Source: Salinicola endophyticus
Lineage (GTDB): Bacteria; Pseudomonadota; Gammaproteobacteria; Pseudomonadales; Halomonadaceae
Direction of reading: 5' to 3'
Length of the DNA: 64,000 nt
NCBI RefSeq assembly: GCF_003206575.1
Contig: NZ_PZJO01000002.1
Location: forward strand, 28,308-92,307
The translations under genes were made by a program, and so were the position numbers. Under the pieces are notes generated by a model that was not told the DNA's origin, did not search any database, and saw nothing but the letters and a program-made list of their open reading frames with translations. Numbering within the stretch: position 1 is the first letter of the stretch; every line of letters begins with the position of its first letter. Below are positions 39,458-47,205 of the stretch, one piece after another.

Positions 39458-39912
39458 TTTGTCTTAAACCTTATATCTGTGGGGTTTATTAGTCCGTCTG
39501 ACTTTTTTACAATGCTTTTGATTACTGCATTTCTCTGTGCCTCCGTTACAGCCTGGCCTCTTATGTCAATAACTATTTGCTGTTGCATGCCGCGGGGTAG
39601 GTTCTCTGCGCGTTGTGTTATTTGCTTTGATACATCGTTGACCAATCCCCTTTGGTTAGTCTCGATTCTATAGTTTTTAACTTCAATGCTGCACCCGCTG
39701 CCAATACACCAATCTGGGCGTACACTACCTGCCGTGCCGTAGTGTACCTCACGACGATTTTTGTAGCTTACTTTAGGGCGGCCAACTGAGCCAAGCTCCG
39801 TTCCTATATTAATTTCCGACTGCTTATGGGGGGTAAGAGAGCTTTTATGCCCAATTTCCCCTAGTACTGACAAGGCAGCAGGCGATACGATCAACGCTTG
39901 TTCATCGTTCAA
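39454..39912 (-). pseudogene. CdiA C-terminal toxin domain, PD-(D/E)XK-like nuclease, cut off from its carrier
   Basis: 152 codons from a TTG with no ribosome site, so hardly translated by itself. RPDWCIGSGCSIEVKNYRI has the D...ExK pattern of a PD-(D/E)XK nuclease core, followed by LVNDVSKQITQRAENLPRG and IVIDIRGQAVT. The upstream CdiA fragment is in the same frame but is closed by a TGA at 39967-39969. Between the two, the +1 frame reads EAEDVISQAGLVPK, which suggests a small indel rather than a natural gene end. The target (DNA or tRNA) is not known. Confidence 0.68.
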
Positions 39913-39966
39913 GCCGTACTTTTGTTTGAATTCTTTGGCACAAGCCCCGCTTGGGAAATCACATCT

Positions 39967-40617
39967 TCAGCTTCTGTATACTGCAGGGGTATTGCGCCAG
40001 CGTCTAGGCTTATTCGCCAAGGCTACCTTGTAGCCAGCCAGGTGCCCAGACAGCCTTTTCAGCTCTTTTCGAGCCTTGTTACTGTCTCTTATCTGTGTCT
40101 GGTATCGTTCATGGCATTCGTCTGCATTGGTAGCGCAGATAGCAATCAATTCATCTTGCTGGGCGAGGCTTATTTTGCGGTACTTCTCCTGCACTTCGTT
40201 GCAATTTTTGTTTGCTTTGCTTTGCTTTGCTTTGCATTGCAAGGACTCCTTGAGTAATTCTGCGATCTGCTCGTGTTTCAGGAAATCGTAGCGATGCACC
40301 CGCTCGCCACTATCTGCACCGCTGTAGGCGCCCTTGGCGTCGCCGGTGAAGACGGCGCCGGCAACGCCGCCGAGCAGGCGGGCAATCTGGGCCTGTTTAT
40401 TGGCGTAGCGGTTCCACTGTTCGGGGGCGAGGGCATCGTTGCCCATGCTGGTGGCCATCACTTCCGCGGCGAGTGCACCGGCGACGGCGCCTTTGGCGCT
40501 GCCGCGACCGATCTCGGCGGCCAGCCCGGCGAGTGCCGAGTGGGAAATGGCCTCGTAGCCACACCAGTGCGACCGCGCCGCCTGCGAGGTGAGTGTATTC
40601 ATGCGCACAGCGCCCAA
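39967..40617 (-). pseudogene. CdiA fragment: pre-toxin region and cytoplasm-entry domain
   Basis: 217 codons, truncated at both ends. SALAGLAAEIGRGSAKGAVAGALAAEVMA and YANKQAQIARLLGGVAGAVFTGD (quoted in shortened parts: AVAGALAAEVMA, ARLLGGVAGAVFTGD) are typical of the region before the CdiA toxin. EKYRKISLAQQDELIAIC and the paired cysteines resemble the entry domain. No VENN motif is seen. Upstream it meets the partial ruvC copy at about 40620, so the thousands of residues of CdiA exoprotein are gone. Contains a pentanucleotide repeat. Confidence 0.72.
40211..40235 (-). repeat. Pentanucleotide tandem repeat (GCAAA)5 in the CdiA fragment
   Basis: Five exact copies of TTTGC on the plus strand (GCAAA on the coding strand) at 40211-40235. 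They encode CKAKQSKA. Because five is not a multiple of three, loss or gain of one copy shifts the frame. In the current state the reading frame is open across it. Confidence 0.85.
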
Positions 40618-40622
40618 TTTCT

Positions 40623-41053
40623 ATATCCGGTGACGACCTGGCGCCGAAACTGGCCCAAGTCTATGCCGGGGTTTCTGAGCTGATCGGGCTCTACCGGCCC
40701 CAGGAGTTCGCCATCGAACGCGTGTTCATGGCCAAGGAGCCGGACTCCGCACTCAAGCCGGGGCAGGTCCGCGGCACCGTAATCGTGTGTGCCGTCAATC
40801 ACGGCATCCCGGTGCACGAATACGCCGCACGCCAGATCAAGCAGGCGGTCATGGGCACCGGTGGCGCCGAGAAGGCCCAAGTCCAGCATATGGTAACGGC
40901 GCTACTCACACTGGATGCTTTACCCCCCCTGAGGACGCCGCCATCGCGCTCACCCACGCTTACGCGCGTCAGGGACTGGTGGCGACCAGCGGTCGCCGGC
41001 GCAGCGGCGGTAGCACTGGCCGCAATCGTTGGCGCGACTTCAGGTCGGAGTAG
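40623..41053 (+). pseudogene. Partial, damaged second copy of ruvC
   Basis: Starts at the ISGDDLA codons of ruvC (residue about 34) and runs to the end; the first third, with the first catalytic Asp, is absent. Over about 100 aligned residues I count ten substitutions, several at conserved positions (for example L to P in ALKPGQ). Two extra bases after CCCCCC break the frame, and a 12-bp deletion removes the ADAL stretch with catalytic acids. Not functional. It marks a recombination joint on the right of the cdiA fragment. Confidence 0.9.
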
Positions 41054-41188
41054 TAACACCAAACCTACTATGGCTAAATTTGGCTTCAGACGGGGGGATA
41101 TGAAGATATGTTATCATGAGCCTCATTTTTCCAATGAGGCTCATGGTTTTTTGAGCTATAAACCGGCTCTATTCTGTAATGGCTTTAA

Positions 41189-41632
41189 TTAAGGCTCGGA
41201 TATTGTCCTTAAAAAGAACTCCCCGAAATCCTCTGCGATCAATTCAATCGTGCCATCTATTCCGTACTCAAACACCTCTCCCTCTTGGTCAGAGTTTTCA
41301 AGATGTGTGTCGATGGCACAGTATGTGCCATCTCCATTTGCATATATTATAAAGAGGTTTTCGGGTAGCCCCTGTTTACGTTCTTTCAAGGTGATCCAGG
41401 CTCCATCTGGTATTCCAGAGTTTTCGAAGTCGGTGCTGATTATCCCGTAAAACTCATGACCATATATGTCTCCGTATCCTAGGTTTTTAAGGAAAGCGCA
41501 GTAGGTGGGTGGAAATTTTATCCCTAACTTCTTCTGTACCGCTAAGATGACACTTTCGTCTATTCCTCCAATGAAGTCACCTTCATTATTTTCTACAATT
41601 TTTAGTGCGGCATCGAAATCTCTCATTGTCAT
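41189..41632 (-). CDS. SUKH (SMI1/KNR4) family immunity-like protein
   Basis: About 147 residues from ATG 41632; the frame extends to 41704 without a better start. [42 protein letters not shown] (read in parts: [19 protein letters not shown]) is the SUKH core, seen in immunity proteins for polymorphic toxins. AT-rich like cdiI. No matching toxin is next to it, so it is an orphan immunity gene, probably from an older toxin module. It lies antisense just after the partial ruvC, as cdiI lies after the intact ruvC. Confidence 0.75.
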   Translation of the reverse strand: MTMRDFDAALKIVENNEGDFIGGIDESVILAVQKKLGIKFPPTYCAFLKNLGYGDIYGHEFYGIISTDFENSGIPDGAWITLKERKQGLPENLFIIYANGDGTYCAIDTHLENSDQEGEVFEYGIDGTIELIAEDFGEFFLRTISEP

Positions 41633-42031
41633 TTTTTGCGACCTGTAAGGCTCTTGCCTCTCTCTCCAGTATTTTGAAATCCAGCTTGAAATTTTCACGA
41701 TCAATACCTGAATGGTATTCGACTGGAGTTGATGTGTATGACTCCATGGCTTTTCTGATGAAATATTTGCGTCATCTCAGCCATGGCTCCTTTCTGCTTT
41801 TGAGTTAAATGGTGAAGATTTGCTGTCTTTCCGTCAGACTCAATAGGTGCCAATCCTTTCTACATCCTTTACGAATTTGTGTTACCTGTCATGTCAGTCT
41901 GTTTGGGTTTTGTCAGATCGTTTCGTTGACATGTTTTATTCACATTGAGATTTACAGGTTCTTTAGACCAGAACCTCCTCTCTTGCCTAAATCTCAACCC
42001 GGCATCGGCTATACGAGTGGGAGCTTTAACG
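41633..42031. other. AT-rich stretch between the SUKH gene and the cdiB remnant
   Basis: About 400 bp, AT-rich to 42000. Short leftward frames (for example ending in KQTDMTGNTNS, 41869-42087) have no family I can name. It may be the decayed end of an older toxin gene that the SUKH protein once neutralised. Confidence 0.4.
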
Positions 42032-42702
42032 CTAATCCCACGCTTGCCAGGCCCGACCGCGCCCACTGCAGTTACGACAGTAACCAAGACATCGATAATT
42101 AAGGTTTTCCGAGTGTTCGGAAGACCTGGCTCCTTGAGTGCGGCGGAGGCATACCATGCCTTGCTCGAGGGCGCGTAGGTTCAGGACGCTTCCTTTGGCA
42201 TGCGGAAAGATCATCTTGAGCCCGCGCGATTGCTGTCCGTCCAGCGTGATGGATTCGATGCGCCCCTCTTCGGCTTGCGGGCGCAACGTGCCGCCGCTGA
42301 CGTCCTGCTCGGGGAGGTGCACGAGGGATGTCACATAGCCCTGTTCGATGTAGGCATTGCTGGCACTGTGCGCTAGCGCTTGCATCTGGCTCAGGCTGAG
42401 ACATTTTCCCTTCAAAGGGTGGGTCAGTGCCCGTCGGCGAGCGCTAGACAGGTGGTGGGCGTCGTACCACTCGAAGTTTTCGATTAAGAAGCAGGGCGTA
42501 GCCTGTTCAGGTGCCCTTGTTTCGGGCTCTGGCGAGATCTTCATACCCCGCTGTAGCGCTTCGCTTCCTCGAGCAGCGATTGTTGACGCTCACGCTGGAT
42601 ATCGAGGTCCAGCGAGGTAGTCGGGCGTGTCTGACCCAGACACACGCCAATGAGGGCCGGTGATATCAGCAGGGCCAACAAGAGTGCGCGCACAGGCGTC
42701 AT
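42032..42702 (-). pseudogene. Broken cdiB (FhaC/ShlB-type outer-membrane secretion partner)
   Basis: From ATG 42702 a signal peptide (MTPVRALLLALLISPALIG) and a short linker end at a TGA at 42541-42543. In the next frame, from 42544, a POTRA domain follows: CFLIENFEWYDA, KCLSLSQMQALA, SNAYIEQGYVTS, EEGRIESITLDG, LNLRALEQGM. The two pieces are normally one chain, so a frameshift splits them. The whole beta barrel (about 350 residues) is missing after about 42150. It is upstream of the CdiA remnants and in the same direction, as in a cdiBAI locus. Confidence 0.75.
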
Positions 42703-43112
42703 GGGATAGTCCCAAAGAGCGCGCTGTGAAAGGCGGGCAATGCTACCGCTCACCTCTAAAGATCGGAAGTCAATGTTAGTTCGCCGGTATATTTGTAATG
42801 ATTTGCTTCTGATTGTGTATATGCCAGCTTGGCGCGTTGGGCAAGTATTTTCGATTCGATTCGGCTCGGTATCGAATGCGCGGAATCAGTAGGGCAGTAC
42901 TTCGACTGGCAGGCCAACGGGGCGTTGGTGATCACAATGAAGGGCGCTGGGCAGCCGGAGGCGGCACTCATAGGAAGAGAAGGCCACGCCGTTGGGTTTG
43001 CCGGTATGGTGGCGGCACCCTGTACAACTTGTTGCAAGGCACCAGCCAGAACGCGCAATCCAGTGGCGACGGCATCTCCATCAGCGTCAGCGGCGAGTTG
43101 CAAATGCTGCTG
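42703..43112. other. Region between cdiB remnant and zapE, disrupted frames only
   Basis: About 400 bp. On the plus strand two overlapping frames look coding-like in parts (IECAESVGQYFDWQANGALV in one, GTLYNLLQGTSQNAQSSGDG in another), as if one short gene had a frameshift near 43000. I cannot name a family. No terminator or promoter is clear. Confidence 0.3.
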
Positions 43113-44231
43113 CTATGAACGGCCGAAGCGCTCCAGCTGCATCTCGCGCAAACGGCTGAGCGTGCGGCGAAAGGCAAACTCGAGGTAGCCCTGGGTATAC
43201 AGCTCATCCAGTGCGACCTCGGCCTCGATATACAGCGGCACGCGGCGGTCGTAGCACTCGTCGACCAGGGCGATGAAGCGGCGCACCGCATCGTCGTTGA
43301 GTGACAGTGCCGGCAGCTGTCGATCCCCGGCGTCGATCCGCTCGGCGCCATCCTCGGTGCCTCGGGCGATGCGACCCTCGCGTGGCTCGCCGCCCAGGCG
43401 CGGTACCTCGCCGAGCAGGATGGCCGGGAAACGCTGGCACAGCTCGATGAAATCCACCGCGGCCAAGGGCCGTTGGCACAGGTCGTCGAAGCGGCACCAC
43501 AGCGCTGCTGGGCTGTGAGCGAGGTTGGCGATGTGCCGATGGTTCAGATCGACCGGCTCATGACTCACCTGCTGATTGTCGCTCAAGCGGGCGAACAGCT
43601 CGCTCAAGACCTGCGGCTGCCGCACCCAGTAGCGCTGTACCTCGGCGCCGGGGTGCAGCCGATGATCCTGGTCGCCATCCACGGCCACCACCTGCATGTG
43701 CGCTTCGAGCGCGGCGATGGCCGGCAGGAAACGCTCGCGGTTGAAACCATCGGCATAAAGCTGATCCGGCGGCTGGTTTGAGGTGGCCACCAGCACCACG
43801 TTCTGCGCAACCACCAGGCTGAGCAGTCGCCCCAGCAGCATGGCATCGCCGATATCGCTGACGAACAGTTCGTCGAAGCACAGCACGCGTACCTCGCGCC
43901 CCAACTCCTCGGCCAGCAGGCGCAGCGGGTCGGCATTGCCGGTCAGCTCGAACTGACGCCGATGCACCCACTGCATGAAGTGATGGAAGTGCTGGCGCCG
44001 CGCTGGCACGCGCAGGGCGTTGTAGAAGCTGTCCATCAACCAGGTCTTGCCGCGCCCCACCGGCCCCCAGAGGTAAACGCCGGATGGGCATTCACCGCGA
44101 TGCACGGCATCAAAGCAGCGCTGCAATGCCTCGACCGTGCGCCGCTGGGCGGCATCGACGACGAAGCCGGCAGCGAGGGAGCGTTCGTAGGCGGCCAAGG
44201 GTGAATCGGGAACTCCTTGCTGGGCGTTCAT
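43113..44231 (-). CDS. zapE: Cell division protein ZapE (AFG1-like ATPase)
   Basis: 372 residues. Walker A GPVGRGKTWLMDSFY, Walker B RVLCFDELFVSDIGDA, and VLVATSNQPPDQLY are the standard ZapE motifs; HHFMQWVHR follows Walker A. ZapE acts on the Z-ring under stress. Here it is last of three leftward genes joined by ATGA overlaps, inside the foreign segment, so this may be an extra copy; the chromosome copy would lie elsewhere. Confidence 0.88.
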   Translation of the reverse strand: MNAQQGVPDSPLAAYERSLAAGFVVDAAQRRTVEALQRCFDAVHRGECPSGVYLWGPVGRGKTWLMDSFYNALRVPARRQHFHHFMQWVHRRQFELTGNADPLRLLAEELGREVRVLCFDELFVSDIGDAMLLGRLLSLVVAQNVVLVATSNQPPDQLYADGFNRERFLPAIAALEAHMQVVAVDGDQDHRLHPGAEVQRYWVRQPQVLSELFARLSDNQQVSHEPVDLNHRHIANLAHSPAALWCRFDDLCQRPLAAVDFIELCQRFPAILLGEVPRLGGEPREGRIARGTEDGAERIDAGDRQLPALSLNDDAVRRFIALVDECYDRRVPLYIEAEVALDELYTQGYLEFAFRRTLSRLREMQLERFGRS

Positions 44232-45112
44232 CGCAGCACCAGCCGGCCGTCGTCGAACTGCTTCGGCCAGTCGCGGCGGATGAATACCTGGCCCGCCTCA
44301 CGCACGCGGCGCACCTCGGCCAGATCCAGCTCGGCGATCAGCCAGCGGCTGTGCGTGGGGCACGTCGCTTCGCTCTCGGCGATTACGCCATTGGGCGGCA
44401 TGCCGTAGTCCGGGGGCACGTAGAGCGCGGCGCGACCGATGTTCTCGTCCAGTGCGGGCGACCAGGGCGCCAGGCCCACCGTGGGCGACTGCAGCACGGC
44501 GATCTGGTTCTCCAGGGCACGCGCCTGGGCGCCGATGCGCACACGATAGAAGCCGGCCTCGGTGTCTGTACAACTGGGTGTCAGGATCAGATCCACACCG
44601 GCCTCGGCCAGGGTGCGCGCCAGCAGTGGGAACTCGTTGTCATAGCAGATCAGGATGCCCAGCTTGCCCAGCGCCGTATCGAACACCTTGAGCCCGCTGC
44701 CAGCGGCTATCTGCCACTGCTCTTGCTCGAAGCGGGTCATCATCAGCTTGTCCTGGCTGCCCAGGCAGCCGTCCGGGCCGAACAGCCAGGCGCGATTGCG
44801 GTAGAGGCCGTCATCATCCCGCACGGCCACCGAGCCGGGTTGCAGGTAGATCTTCAGCCGTCGTGCCAGGCTTTCACACAGCGCCAGCCAGCGCGGCAGC
44901 AGCGGCTGGATGCCGGCGATGGAGCCATGTAGATCGTTGCGCTCGGCTTCTGGCAACTGGCCGCTCAGCACCAGCCCGGCGTATTCCGGCAACAGCAGCA
45001 ACTCGGCGCCCTGCGCGGCGGCCTCCTCGCACAACCCGGTCAGCTGTGCTGCGTAAGCGTCCCAGCTCGTCAGCAGATCGATGTGATATTGGCAGGCGGC
45101 AACCTTGATCAT
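44228..45112 (-). CDS. Carbon-nitrogen hydrolase (nitrilase superfamily)
   Basis: 294 residues from ATG 45112. The Glu-Lys-Cys triad is visible: ELLLLPEYAGL, LGSQDKLMMTRFE and GILICYDNEFP. Starts MIKVAACQYHIDLL. Overlaps zapE and the GNAT gene by 4 bp each. Family members hydrolyse amides of small molecules; pairing with a GNAT gene is common in Pseudomonas genomes as I recall. Substrate unknown. Confidence 0.9.
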   Translation of the reverse strand: MIKVAACQYHIDLLTSWDAYAAQLTGLCEEAAAQGAELLLLPEYAGLVLSGQLPEAERNDLHGSIAGIQPLLPRWLALCESLARRLKIYLQPGSVAVRDDDGLYRNRAWLFGPDGCLGSQDKLMMTRFEQEQWQIAAGSGLKVFDTALGKLGILICYDNEFPLLARTLAEAGVDLILTPSCTDTEAGFYRVRIGAQARALENQIAVLQSPTVGLAPWSPALDENIGRAALYVPPDYGMPPNGVIAESEATCPTHSRWLIAELDLAEVRRVREAGQVFIRRDWPKQFDDGRLVLR

Positions 45113-45699
45113 GCGGTGAGTTCCTTGAGCCAGAACGACATGGGCTTGGCCGACGCCTCGGCTTCGTCCAGATCCCGCCAATGATACTGGGTATGCAGTT
45201 CGGGATGATGGCGATAGCCCCGGCGCGCCCAGAAGTCGTCCAGCGGCTGATAATCTGTGGGGCGGCGCGGATGGCCGGCGGGGCGCTGCACGGCGCAGAA
45301 GGCGCACCAGTCGAAGCGGCCCAGCTGGCGCGCATGGGCCTCGCGCTCGGCAAAGAAACGCACGCCCAGACCTCGCCCGCGCCAGGCAGGCAAGACCACC
45401 GACTCGGCGCAGTAGAAGATACGCGCTGGGTCCCAGCCCGCGGTAAGGAAGGGGTGCTGGAATTCTACGGTTTCATCGGCCAGCGGCAGCGCCGTGGAAG
45501 CGCCGACTACCCGGCCTTCGTCCCGCACCAGCACGCACAGACTGCTTTCACTGCGTACATAGGTGTCGAGGTATTCGGCCTCATAGTCGAGGCTGCCGTC
45601 GTAGAGGTAGGGGAATTCGCGGAAGACCGTGATCCGCAAATGCGCCAGAGCTTCGACATGGGGCGCGATCTGCGGCCCCTGGAGCAGTTCAATGTCCAT
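45109..45699 (-). CDS. GNAT family N-acetyltransferase
   Basis: 196 residues from ATG 45699. The acetyl-CoA loop is VVLPAWRGRGLGVRFFAERE, with FYCAESVV before it. It starts the leftward GNAT - hydrolase - zapE run. Resembles unnamed GNAT proteins that accompany nitrilase-family enzymes. Substrate unknown. Confidence 0.85.
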   Translation of the reverse strand: MDIELLQGPQIAPHVEALAHLRITVFREFPYLYDGSLDYEAEYLDTYVRSESSLCVLVRDEGRVVGASTALPLADETVEFQHPFLTAGWDPARIFYCAESVVLPAWRGRGLGVRFFAEREAHARQLGRFDWCAFCAVQRPAGHPRRPTDYQPLDDFWARRGYRHHPELHTQYHWRDLDEAEASAKPMSFWLKELTA

Positions 45700-45811
45700 C
45701 TGGAGTCGTTCGTCAGCAGCAGGGTGACGCCGGCGGCTATGCCGGCTGGAAGGCGCGAACTTATCATGCGATCCAAGCAACCACTAACCACGCTACGCAA
45801 GGAACTTAGCC

Positions 45812-46210
45812 ATGACCGCCACCGAACTGGTTCAGGCCTACTACGCTGCCTTCAACGCTGGCGACATGCCCGCCTTCCTCGACCTGCTGGACGAGGATGT
45901 GGTGCACGACATCAACCAGGGGGAGCGCCAGGTCGGCAAAGCCACCTTCGCCGCCTTCATGGACAAGATGAACCGCTGCTACCGCGAGCGCCTGGCCGAC
46001 ATTGTGGTGATGCAGAACGCCGCCGGTGATCGCGCCGCCGCCGAATTCGTGGTGCACGGTGAGTACCTGGCCGATGACGAAGGCCTGCCACCGGCCAACG
46101 GCCAGACCTACGTGCTGCCTGCCGGCGCCTTCTTCGAGATCAGCAATGGCAAGGTGGCGCGCATCAGCAACTACTACAACCTCCATGACTGGGTGGCGCA
46201 GGTGGGCTGA
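45812..46210 (+). CDS. NTF2-like / ketosteroid isomerase-related (SnoaL-like) protein
   Basis: 132 residues: ELVQAYYAAFNAGDMPAFLDLLDEDVVHDINQG (in parts: YYAAFNAGDMPAFLDLL, DEDVVHDIN) and FFEISNGKVARISNYYN give the cone-shaped NTF2 fold. Divergent from the GNAT gene with a 112-bp gap, so probably a shared promoter region. Function unknown; may be an enzyme or a binding protein. Confidence 0.85.
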   Translation: MTATELVQAYYAAFNAGDMPAFLDLLDEDVVHDINQGERQVGKATFAAFMDKMNRCYRERLADIVVMQNAAGDRAAAEFVVHGEYLADDEGLPPANGQTYVLPAGAFFEISNGKVARISNYYNLHDWVAQVG

Positions 46211-46329
46211 ATAGCGTTTGCCAAGGGGGCGAGCCTGTCAGCAGCTCGGCTCCCCGCAAGAGGTCCTACCCGTTCAGCGAACCCAGTGCAGCTCACGTTG
46301 CTCGGCAGCACCGGCCAGCGCATGCCGTG

Positions 46330-46461
46330 GGCATCCTTTCTGCGCATAGAGGAGGGTGACCACGGTGTGCCACGCCTGAGGTCATCGAACATGCGCACGT
46401 AGATCTCCATCTGGCCGATGTGCTGATGGGGCAGCTGGCCGTGTTCTCGATCGCAGCTCAC
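46330..46461 (-). pseudogene. Remnant resembling DUF1016 (YhcG-type) PD-(D/E)XK protein
   Basis: Within a 383-bp gap before ruvA, the reading EHGQLPHQHIGQMEIYVRMF resembles the LKTGKLTHQDIGQMQMYVN region of DUF1016 nucleases. The frame then loses the resemblance, as if frameshifted. Only a fragment; weak evidence from one motif. It would be the right-hand debris of the island. Confidence 0.35.
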
Positions 46462-46533
46462 GAAGCCCTTGCCGAACGCGACCGTCAGCCCATCGGCCAG
46501 CAGCGGCGAGTGGGTTAGGCCCCGTGCAGCAGC

Positions 46534-46562
46534 TAGTCAGCCGATTCGGCGATGCGTATAGT
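46534..46562 (+). promoter_or_regulatory. Candidate promoter for ruvAB
   Basis: TAGTCA (46534-46539) and TATAGT (46557-46562), 17-bp spacer, 31 bp before the ruvA start. It would give ruvAB-ybgC-tol its own promoter now that ruvC is separated. Confidence 0.42.
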
Positions 46563-46593
46563 GGACGCCGTCACGGAAAGGACGTTGAATGGA

Positions 46594-47199
46594 ATGATTG
46601 GACGCCTGCACGGCACCCTGCTGGAAAAGCTCCCTCCCTGGATCGTGGTCGATGTCCACGGCGTCGGTTACGAACTCGAAACCTCGATGACGACACTGGT
46701 CGCGCTACCCGCCGTGGGCGAGGAGGTCCGCCTCTATACCCACCTGAGCGTGCGCGAGGACGCGCATCTGCTCTACGGTTTCGGGCGTGACGAGGAGCGC
46801 CAGCTGTTTCGCGCGCTGATCAAGGTCAACGGCGTGGGGCCGAAACTTGCCCTGGCGATTCTCTCCGGCATGGAGCGTGACGCCTTCGTCGGCTGCGTCA
46901 TGGAGGGCGACAGCAAGGCGTTGACCAAACTGCCGGGCGTGGGCAAGAAGACCGCCGATCGGTTGATCGTCGAGATGCGCGATCGCTTCCCCCACTGGCA
47001 GGAAGAGCAGGGGGCGCTGCTGGACGCGGCAAGCCACGCCGTGGTCAAGCCGCAGGACCCGTTCGCCGATGCCGAGGCGGCGCTGGTATCACTGGGCTAC
47101 AAGCCGACCGAGGCGTCGCGCATGCTCTCGGGGCTCGACGAGGGCCTGCCCACCGAAGCCCTGATCAAGTCGGCGCTGGCGCGCCAGATGGCCGGGTAA
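46594..47199 (+). CDS. ruvA: Holliday junction branch migration protein RuvA
   Basis: 201 residues from ATG 46594. N-terminal OB domain ([20 protein letters not shown]), two helix-hairpin-helix motifs ([31 protein letters not shown]), and the C-terminal domain that contacts RuvB. Its original neighbour ruvC is 7.85 kb upstream. ruvB starts 6 bp downstream. Confidence 0.96.
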   Translation: MIGRLHGTLLEKLPPWIVVDVHGVGYELETSMTTLVALPAVGEEVRLYTHLSVREDAHLLYGFGRDEERQLFRALIKVNGVGPKLALAILSGMERDAFVGCVMEGDSKALTKLPGVGKKTADRLIVEMRDRFPHWQEEQGALLDAASHAVVKPQDPFADAEAALVSLGYKPTEASRMLSGLDEGLPTEALIKSALARQMAG

Positions 47200-47205
47200 G
47201 GCGAC

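Noticed and set aside
40273-40683. Rightward frame opposite the CdiA fragment reaching into the ruvC copy
   Set aside because: Runs across the joint and has no resemblance; the CdiA reading on the other strand is convincing.
41809-42102. 97-codon rightward frame in the AT-rich part of the island
   Set aside because: Cys/His-rich noise-like translation with no start site or family.
38742-46593. Insertion sequence, integrase or tRNA attachment site bounding the island
   Set aside because: I looked for transposase or integrase frames and terminal repeats and found none; the only long repeat is the partial ruvC.
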